Assembly (NCBI GenBank): GCA_030431455.1
Contig: JAUIJE010000003.1
Span: forward strand, 328,360-392,359
From: a bacterium
GTDB lineage: Bacteria; Myxococcota; UBA727; JAUIJE01
Reading direction: 5' to 3'
Length of the DNA stretch: 64,000 nucleotides
Shown here: positions 55,331 through 61,610 of the stretch, piece by piece
Numbering within the stretch: the stretch's first letter is position 1
How the letters are laid out: every line of letters begins with the position of its first letter
The notes under the pieces: model-generated
Seen by the model: the letters and a program-made list of their open reading frames with translations, nothing else
Databases searched by the model: none
Told to the model about the DNA's origin: nothing
Made by a program: the position numbers and the translations under genes

Positions 55331-55894
55331 TCACCCTCGTCGACGAATCCCCGACAACAGCGCCTCGAGGCTCTCGCCCACCCGGGCCCGGGCCGCGACC
55401 TCGTCGTCGGCGGTGACGATGGCCATCGCCCCCTCGACGATCGCCCCCTTGAGGATGGGGGCCAAAAACCGGGGGTCGTGACCGGACAGCTCCCCCGACG
55501 CCGCGAGCGCGGCCATCGTGCCCGCGAGCAGGTGGTCGGTGCGCGAGGCCTCGAGCAGGCGCCACTGTTCGAGCCCGAGCACGGTGGCCGCCTCGGTGTA
55601 CGCGTGGCGCACCGGCGGGGTGAGGCACGCGTCGAGCACCGCGTTCATGCCCGCCCGGAGCTTGTCCCAGGGATCGTCGACCGCGGCCATTTTCTCCGCC
55701 GCGATGCCGGCCACGTCGTCGACGATCTGCTCGATCACCGCGCGGTACAGCCCGAGCTTGTGCTCGAAGTGGTGATACACCGCCCCGGTGGTGAGCCCCG
55801 ACCTGCGCGCGAGCTCCCCCACCGAGGTGTTGGCGTAGCCCTTGGACACGAACAGCGCGTGCGCGGTCTGCAACAGGTCTTCGCGGGCGCCCAT
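55331..55894 (-). CDS. TetR-family transcriptional regulator
   Basis: A 187-residue repressor. The helix-turn-helix at the N-terminus is canonical: LLQTAHALFVSKGYANTSVG, ELARRSGLTTGAVYHHFEHK. The remaining ~130 residues are the helical ligand-binding domain. Start and previous stop overlap as TGATG, so it is the last gene of the operon 57337-55331. A 21-bp palindrome in that operon's promoter is the probable binding site, implying autoregulation. Confidence 0.93.
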   Translation of the reverse strand: MGAREDLLQTAHALFVSKGYANTSVGELARRSGLTTGAVYHHFEHKLGLYRAVIEQIVDDVAGIAAEKMAAVDDPWDKLRAGMNAVLDACLTPPVRHAYTEAATVLGLEQWRLLEASRTDHLLAGTMAALAASGELSGHDPRFLAPILKGAIVEGAMAIVTADDEVAARARVGESLEALLSGIRRRG

Positions 55895-56892
55895 CACCCC
55901 GGCGATAGCACCTCCGCGTGCAGGGCGTCGACATCCGCGGCTTTGGTCGGGGTGACGTCCGGGGCCTTGCCCCCTTGGGCCGGGCACACCGCGTTCATGG
56001 TGCCGGCGAGGGCGTTTTGCACCGACGGGGCCAGGCGCCGGGTCCCGTCGTCGAGGGCATAGCTGACCCCGTCGATGGCATCCCCGGTGCCGCCCATGCT
56101 GCTCTGCAGCGCGCGGGCCTGCGCCTGGGGCGTGCGCAGCACCCCCGGGTCCTGGTGGGTGAACAGCGCTTTGCCCGACATCTGCAAGGTGAGCTTGGTC
56201 CACCCCACCGCCGACGCGTTGGCCAGCGACTGTTCCCAGTTGGGGGGAAACTCATTCTTCTCGAACAGCAACCGCATGTCACTGATCGACACCCGCTTCT
56301 TCCCCCCCTCGATGTGACCGAACGCTTCGAGCAACAGCGCGAACTCCCCCGCGCTCTTGGCGCGGTCCACGACGTGATTCGCCCCGGGGTCTTGGGCGTT
56401 GGCCGCGGAAAAGGCGCGTACAAAGTCGTCCGCGGTCATCGTCTTGCCGTCCGTGGAGTGGGACGTGACCGCCCGGAACGCGGCCTCGGAAAAACCCGCC
56501 GCGGACAGGATGCCGGTGTCGCCGGGATGGTCGCCTTTGCTGCCCACGAGGTGGATGGGGTCGTAGGTGGTGCGGGTGAAAAACCATCCCCCGCCTTCGG
56601 GCTTGTGGTTTTGCCGGGCGAAGAACGCGGGCACCCGGCCAAAGTCCGGGCCCAGCACCTCTTTCAGCCGATCGATGGGCGCGGTCTGCCCGTCAAAGCC
56701 GAGCACCCCCGCCTTGAGCGCGGTGCGGATGAAGGGGCAGTGGGTGTCCCGCAACATCTCGTCGCTGACCGGGGCGGTGTGGGCCGCGGGGGCCGCGGCT
56801 TTTGCTGTGCTCGTCGACGAGGACGGCGGCGGCGGCGCGGACGCGGGGCGGCGGGCGGTGGGGCCGAGGGGGTTTTTCAAGGTGGGGCGCAT
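55894..56892 (-). CDS. Unknown protein between DUF1795 and TetR genes
   Basis: A 332-residue protein. The first ~45 residues are Pro/Ser/Ala-rich and disordered. The rest is globular, with HCPFIRTALKAGVLGFDG (~85), GGGWFFTRTTYDPIHLVG, SHSTDGKTMTADDFVRAFSA and FALLLEAFGHIEGGK. The Cys-Pro motif near the start and the acidic helices distantly recall heme-haloperoxidase-like proteins, which is only an impression. There is no signal peptide. The start was set at MRPTLKNPLG, 1 bp after the DUF1795 stop. Confidence 0.7.
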   Translation of the reverse strand: MRPTLKNPLGPTARRPASAPPPPSSSTSTAKAAAPAAHTAPVSDEMLRDTHCPFIRTALKAGVLGFDGQTAPIDRLKEVLGPDFGRVPAFFARQNHKPEGGGWFFTRTTYDPIHLVGSKGDHPGDTGILSAAGFSEAAFRAVTSHSTDGKTMTADDFVRAFSAANAQDPGANHVVDRAKSAGEFALLLEAFGHIEGGKKRVSISDMRLLFEKNEFPPNWEQSLANASAVGWTKLTLQMSGKALFTHQDPGVLRTPQAQARALQSSMGGTGDAIDGVSYALDDGTRRLAPSVQNALAGTMNAVCPAQGGKAPDVTPTKAADVDALHAEVLSPG

Positions 56893-56893
56893 C

Positions 56894-57337
56894 TCAGTCC
56901 TCCCGCCGGCCGAGCTGGGCCAGGGTCTGCAAATGTTCCTGGATGGCTTCGTCGGTGAGCCGGGCGGCGTCGGCGGTGATGGTGCCGGCGGTGAGCACGC
57001 GCCCATCGAGGCGCAGCCCGTGCCATTGCCGCAGCCGCACCACGCCCATCGCGGGCAGGGTGAGCGCGATCAACCGGCCGGGGGTGCCGTCGGCGAACAG
57101 CAACGTGCCGGTCTCGACCTCCTGCAGGTCGCCGAGGCTGCTCAAGAGCTCGGCCAGGCGCTGGTGCGCGAGTTCGTCGAGGGTCGCGTCCGGGGGCACG
57201 GCTTGGCGGTGCACGATCAAGTTCGGCCGGACCCCTTGGACCGGGCGCCCGGTGCGCCGGTCGATGCCCCCCGCGGCCGGGGGCGCGCGAAAGATGAAGC
57301 GCTCTTCTTCGAGCTCGTAGGCGGGGGGCGGCAGCAT
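56894..57337 (-). CDS. DcrB-like DUF1795 protein
   Basis: A 147-residue protein of the DcrB/DUF1795 (PsbP-fold) type. The layout fits: RPNLIVHRQAVPPDATLDEL, AHQRLAELLSSLGD, GTPGRLIALTLP, LRQWHGLRLDGRVLTAGTIT. Relatives are often encoded in type VI secretion loci, but no T6SS gene is seen here. It has a strong GGAGG ribosome site and is first in the three-gene operon that ends in the TetR regulator, with a palindromic operator 30 bp upstream. Confidence 0.8.
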   Translation of the reverse strand: MLPPPAYELEEERFIFRAPPAAGGIDRRTGRPVQGVRPNLIVHRQAVPPDATLDELAHQRLAELLSSLGDLQEVETGTLLFADGTPGRLIALTLPAMGVVRLRQWHGLRLDGRVLTAGTITADAARLTDEAIQEHLQTLAQLGRRED

Positions 57338-57366
57338 GAGGAACCTCCTGGGATCGGGTGCGGCAG

Positions 57367-57387
57367 CAACATAACATCATTATGTTG
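57367..57387. promoter_or_regulatory. TetR-type operator palindrome
   Basis: Perfect 8-bp arms CAACATAA and TTATGTTG flank 5 bp (CATCA). This AT-rich 21-bp element lies 30 bp upstream of the first gene of an operon that ends with a TetR repressor. Size, symmetry and place fit a TetR operator overlapping the promoter. Confidence 0.75.
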
Positions 57388-57520
57388 TTTGTAACCAGTC
57401 GATTTTGTGATCCTTTTGGCGCCGAAGGCCCCCTCCGGCGCCGCTGTCCGCCGCCGGTCGCCGGCCGGGGCCGGTGGGGGCCGGTTTTTTGGAGGCGGGA
57501 TCGGCCGCTGCTAGCGTCGA

Positions 57521-58195
57521 ATGATGTCGCATCACCTCGTCGCCGCCGGCCTGTTCGTGTCCTTGCTCGCCCCCGCCGGGGCCCTCGCCGCCGAGAGCCG
57601 CGCCGGGACCCCGCCGCTGCCGGCCCAATCGGTGGGCGAAGGCTGGCAAGACGACACCGGCGGCTTTTATCTCGAGACCCTGGCCAGAAAGACGCTCACC
57701 GCGCTGGATTCGGTGGGCGTGGCCCTCACCGACAACCCCAAAAACCCCACCGGGCCCATCACCGGCGCCGGGGTCTGGGGCTGTTACATCGGCGGGCTGC
57801 TGTCGCTGTCCGGGGCCCCGATGTTCCCCGGCCTGGCGTCGGCCTTGAGCACCGCCATCGCGGGCATGGTCGGCGCGTTCAACAGTGGACAATCGGTCCT
57901 GCCCATCATGCTGTGGACCATCCCCGGCATCGTGTTCGGCGCCCTGTTGAGCGCGGCCGGCCTCGGCTTGGCGGTGGGCCTGACCTGGGCCTTTTTTGCC
58001 TGGCCCGCGGTGTTCACCGCCCCGGTCATCGGCATCGTGTCCGCGGGCATTCTCGTCTACGGGGTGCTGTCCACCGCGGCGGGTCCACTGACATTGGCAG
58101 GCATCGTACACGCCGAGGACGGCATGACCGCCGCCGCCCTCGCGGAGCGGGGCTTGCCCCCCGCGGACCGGCGCCTGGTCTACCAATCCTACTGA
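57521..58195 (+). CDS. Multi-span membrane protein, unknown
   Basis: A 224-residue protein: signal peptide (LVAAGLFVSLLAPAGALA), a soluble stretch (~25-75), then four closely spaced hydrophobic segments (~78-195) rich in Gly and Ala, and a short polar tail. An alternative ATG lies one codon downstream. No family is recognised. It is convergent with the DUF4215 lipoprotein. Confidence 0.7.
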   Translation: MMSHHLVAAGLFVSLLAPAGALAAESRAGTPPLPAQSVGEGWQDDTGGFYLETLARKTLTALDSVGVALTDNPKNPTGPITGAGVWGCYIGGLLSLSGAPMFPGLASALSTAIAGMVGAFNSGQSVLPIMLWTIPGIVFGALLSAAGLGLAVGLTWAFFAWPAVFTAPVIGIVSAGILVYGVLSTAAGPLTLAGIVHAEDGMTAAALAERGLPPADRRLVYQSY

Positions 58196-58216
58196 TTGGC
58201 TCCCCGCCGCCGGGCG

Positions 58217-59554
58217 TCACCCATCGGGGTCCCCCAGGTCGGTCAACAACACCAGCGCCGCGCCCCCCGCGCCGGGGTTGAGCTGTCGCAGGCCGACCCG
58301 CCGGGTGCCCCCGGCGTCCTCGTTCCACTGCACCGCCCCACACCCGCCGAGCTCTGGGTAGGCGTCGGCGGACGAGCTTTCGAGCAGCACCGGGAGGTTC
58401 AACCCGTTGTACACGTCGATGACGTAGTCGGGGTCATCGTCGGGCGCGCAGTGGCCCACGTCGCCGCGGAACACCTCCAACCGGTAGGTCCGGCCAAACG
58501 CGGCCTCGAAGGTGAAGTAGTCGATGCCCGTCACGGCGGCCACGCCGTAAAAGGTCGGCACCCCCACCGACAAGGGGGTGGCGTCGGCGACCATGTTGTT
58601 GGGTTCGATCTCCGCTTCGGTGCACTGGTGACAGCCGTCGGCCACCGTGATGTTTTCGTCGTCGCACACCTCGCCGGGGGTGCCGCAAAAATTGGGCAGT
58701 CCGTACGGCCACTCGACCACCAGCTCGGTGACCCGGACGAAATAGAGCGGAATGTCATCGTCGAAGGCCCGGTCGTACAGGCGCACCACGCGCTCACCGC
58801 TGGCCCCGGTCTCGGTCCATTGGAAGTAGGGACAAGCCCCGAACCGGTCCTGGACCTGGTCATCGTCCAGCGCATAGGGCGCGTAGGTCGGCCCCTCCTG
58901 GTACAGGGCCATCTCGAGGTCAGCGTCGTCAGGCGAGTCGGGGCACAGCCCCAGCTCGTCGCGGAAGACCTCGATGCGGTAAGCCCGCCCCGTCACCACC
59001 GAGAACCGAAAGTAGTCTTGGTCGCCCGCCGCCAACGACGCGCGCACCGGTTCGCCGAGGGGCAAGGGGGTCGCGGCCACGAGGTTGTCGTTGGGCTCGA
59101 CCTCTACCCATTGGCATTGGTCACAACCGTCGTCGGGGTCGGCGTCCCCGTCGTCGCATTGTTCGCCCGGGTCGAGGATGGTGTTGCCGCAGCCCGGGCC
59201 CGCGTCCGCCCCGGCGTCAGGCCCCGCGTCGGGCGCATGCCCCCCGGCGTCGAGCCCCGCGTCGATGGCGCCGCCGTCAGCGCCCGCGTCGAGGGCGCCG
59301 CCGTCCGCGCCCGCGTCGGGGCCCGGTCCGGCCGCGTCCCACAGCCGCTGCGCATCGCCCGGCCCGGCGTCGTCGTCGGGAAAGCCCGCGTCGGGTCCCC
59401 CGCCGGCGTCCCGGCGCGCACCGCCCGCGTCGAGGGCCGCGGACGCGTCCGGGGCCCCGGGCTCAACCGGTTGGTACAAGAAAGAGCAGCCCGCGGCGGC
59501 GCCGACGAGCACCGCGCAAACGCCCCACGTCCAGGGATGGTGACGACCCAGCAT
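58217..59554 (-). CDS. DUF4215/PPC-repeat lipoprotein
   Basis: A 445-residue lipoprotein (lipobox GAAAGC). A long Asp-Ala-Gly-rich linker (~35-120, PDAGADGGALDAGADGG-like) leads to a DUF4215 Cys module (GCGNTILDPGEQCDDGDADP, DDGCDQC) and two bacterial pre-peptidase C-terminal (PPC) domains (VEPNDNLVAATPL...DYFRFSV and IEPNNMVADATPL...DYFTFEA). A second DUF4215-like hinge (CGTPGEVCDDENITVADGCH) lies between them. This is a typical surface protein style in Myxococcota. It has no catalytic domain. Confidence 0.88.
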   Translation of the reverse strand: MLGRHHPWTWGVCAVLVGAAAGCSFLYQPVEPGAPDASAALDAGGARRDAGGGPDAGFPDDDAGPGDAQRLWDAAGPGPDAGADGGALDAGADGGAIDAGLDAGGHAPDAGPDAGADAGPGCGNTILDPGEQCDDGDADPDDGCDQCQWVEVEPNDNLVAATPLPLGEPVRASLAAGDQDYFRFSVVTGRAYRIEVFRDELGLCPDSPDDADLEMALYQEGPTYAPYALDDDQVQDRFGACPYFQWTETGASGERVVRLYDRAFDDDIPLYFVRVTELVVEWPYGLPNFCGTPGEVCDDENITVADGCHQCTEAEIEPNNMVADATPLSVGVPTFYGVAAVTGIDYFTFEAAFGRTYRLEVFRGDVGHCAPDDDPDYVIDVYNGLNLPVLLESSSADAYPELGGCGAVQWNEDAGGTRRVGLRQLNPGAGGAALVLLTDLGDPDG

Positions 59555-59563
59555 GGGCTGGGC

Positions 59564-59770
59564 TCAGCCGCGCTTGACCACCTCGTACAGCACCAGCGGC
59601 CAGGTGAGCACGAACATGATGGTCAAAAAGGCGCGCAGCGGTCCGTGCACATCGTCGTCTTCCATGTCGATGGACATCTCGATCTCCAGCGCCATCGACT
59701 GCCACACCGATGCGGTGGTGATCATGCCGAGCACCAAATAGGAGACCAGGACCACGTGCGGAACGCTCAT
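59564..59770 (-). CDS. Small two-helix membrane protein
   Basis: A 68-residue protein with two hydrophobic segments (HVVLVSYLVLGMITTASVW and AFLTIMFVLTWPLVLYEVV) separated by an acidic stretch (EIEMSIDMEDDDVHG). GGAGG lies just before ATG 59770, which supports this start over the longer upstream frame. No family is recognised. Confidence 0.65.
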   Translation of the reverse strand: MSVPHVVLVSYLVLGMITTASVWQSMALEIEMSIDMEDDDVHGPLRAFLTIMFVLTWPLVLYEVVKRG

Positions 59771-59891
59771 GGCCTCCAGTGTAGCCACCCGCGCGCGCGG
59801 ACGCGAGCCGATCGACGCGGGTGTCGCAAGAACGCACCGCGTCGGGCGGGGGGCGCGAAAGGTCGTTGCCTTTTTGGCCCGAGATGTTCGG

Positions 59892-60287
59892 ATGGTCTCG
59901 ATGGGTAAACGCATTCTGTTCGCCGCCGGCTTGATCGGCGCCTTGGCCGTCGTCCTCGGGGCGTTCGGCGCCCACGCCCTCGAAAAATGGGCGCTCACCC
60001 TCGCCGACGGGGCCAAGCGGCTCGAGTGGTGGGCCACCGCCAGCCGCTACCACTTCTGGCACGCGCTGTTGTTGCTCGGCATCGGCGTGCTCGCCCAGCG
60101 CCGCCCCGCCCCCCTCCTGCAGAGCGCGGCGATCTCCTGCGTGGCCGGAATCGTCTTATTTTCCGGGAGCTTGTACGTGATGACGGGCACCGGCATCAAA
60201 GCCCTGGGCATGGTCACGCCCATCGGGGGCGTGCTGCTGATCGCCTCGTGGGTGATGCTCGCGGTCGCGGTCCGCAACGATTCCTAG
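59892..60287 (+). CDS. DUF423 membrane protein
   Basis: A 131-residue four-helix membrane protein of the DUF423 family. The opening LFAAGLIGALAVVLGAFGAHAL is the family signature, followed by a helix with WHALLLLGIGVLAQ, then FSGSLYVMTGTG and TPIGGVLLIASWVMLAVA. The start is either ATG 59892 or ATG 59901. Function is unknown although the family is widespread. Confidence 0.9.
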   Translation: MVSMGKRILFAAGLIGALAVVLGAFGAHALEKWALTLADGAKRLEWWATASRYHFWHALLLLGIGVLAQRRPAPLLQSAAISCVAGIVLFSGSLYVMTGTGIKALGMVTPIGGVLLIASWVMLAVAVRNDS

Positions 60288-60293
60288 GGCGCT

Positions 60294-61610
60294 CTAGAAC
60301 AGCCCGCCGCCGGGGCCGGCGGCCTCTTTGGGGATGTCCGGGTCGTCGGGCCGGACCTCGACGATGATTTTGATCGGGGCCGCGCCCCCGCGTTGGTCGC
60401 GCAACATGCCGAACAGCGCGGCCCGGGGCAGCGGATCGCCATCCGCCCAGTCCTCGGGCGCGATGTCGTCGAAGAAGGGCAACGTCCACACCACGTCGAG
60501 GCTCGACTGCAGCTGGGTTTGGGTTTGGCCGGGGGCCGAGCCCGCGGTGGTGTACCAGCTGATGATCGGGTCTTCGTAGCGGTTCTCAAGGGTGATGCTC
60601 TGGTTGTCGATGTCGAAGGTGTAGACCTGGTAGGCCTCGACCGCGCCCGGCGCGAGGATGGGCCGCAGGTTGAGGCGGGCCCCGGAGTGGGCGCGGATGG
60701 TGGCGGTGGCCCCGATGGTGGCGCGGGTCCCGAAGTGGATGGGCACCGGGGGGATGCCGGTCTCGAGGAAGGCCTCTTCCTCCGCCTGGGCATCGTAGAA
60801 GTCGAACCCGACGACGATGGGGTTTTGGTTGGTGGTCTTCGGGAACAGACAGTCGGCGGGCCCCTCGACGAAGGTGTCGGGGTTGGGGTCCTCCCCGCAC
60901 AGCTTGAGGCCGAGCACCTGGACCAAGGCGTCGGCGAAGCCGGGGGGCAATGCAGGATCATTGAGGTCGAGCCCCAGGGGCAGGCGCTTGAAGGCGCGCT
61001 CGGTGCGCACGTCGAACGCGCTGGGGTTTTCCAGGTCCATGACGAAGCGCGGCAGCGAGGGAAAAATGTCGAACCCGGCCACCCCGTCGCGGTTGCGCAA
61101 CAGCGCGTCCATCACCGGCACGGTGAAGGTGTAATCGTAGCTCATCTGCACGAACTGCCCGGTGGGATCGGCGGCGCGATCCACCGCGTCGTGTTCGCGC
61201 GACTGGGGGGTGAGCAGCGCGCCGATGGCGGCCCGGTCTTCTTCTTGTTGGGCCGGGTCCTCAGAGAAGATGCGCGACTCGACCCACTCGGCGTGGTCGA
61301 AGTCGATGCAGGAGGCGTCTTGCCCGTCGGGGCACAGCTGCATGGTGGAGTTGGCGCCCGGCGCGCCCCGGGGATCGAAGGCGTAGACGGTCACATTGAC
61401 GTCGTACTCGGGCAACGGAAACCCGGGGAACCGGTCCTCGATGGGGATGGTGGTGTAGAGCGCGGAGTACAGAATCTCGGCCGGCTCGGTGACCATGCCG
61501 AGGATGCGCAGGTCGTTGAGCTGATTCTGTTGGTCAAAGTTATTGCACGCGGTGAGGGCGGCGAGCATGCCGGCCAGCGCGACGAGGCGGGGGAGACGAG
61601 GGCGCAACAT
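60294..61610 (-). CDS. Lipoprotein paired with TonB-dependent receptor
   Basis: A 438-residue lipoprotein (lipobox LAALTAC). The N-terminal ~220 residues have a beta-rich look with NQLNDLRILGMVTEPAEI, and the C-terminal part includes HFGTRATIGATATIRAHSG and IIVEVRPDDPD. It is translationally coupled to the TonB-dependent receptor (TGATG overlap). The layout resembles receptor plus surface-lipoprotein pairs, so a substrate-capturing role is a reasonable guess. No family is recognised. Confidence 0.75.
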   Translation of the reverse strand: MLRPRLPRLVALAGMLAALTACNNFDQQNQLNDLRILGMVTEPAEILYSALYTTIPIEDRFPGFPLPEYDVNVTVYAFDPRGAPGANSTMQLCPDGQDASCIDFDHAEWVESRIFSEDPAQQEEDRAAIGALLTPQSREHDAVDRAADPTGQFVQMSYDYTFTVPVMDALLRNRDGVAGFDIFPSLPRFVMDLENPSAFDVRTERAFKRLPLGLDLNDPALPPGFADALVQVLGLKLCGEDPNPDTFVEGPADCLFPKTTNQNPIVVGFDFYDAQAEEEAFLETGIPPVPIHFGTRATIGATATIRAHSGARLNLRPILAPGAVEAYQVYTFDIDNQSITLENRYEDPIISWYTTAGSAPGQTQTQLQSSLDVVWTLPFFDDIAPEDWADGDPLPRAALFGMLRDQRGGAAPIKIIVEVRPDDPDIPKEAAGPGGGLF

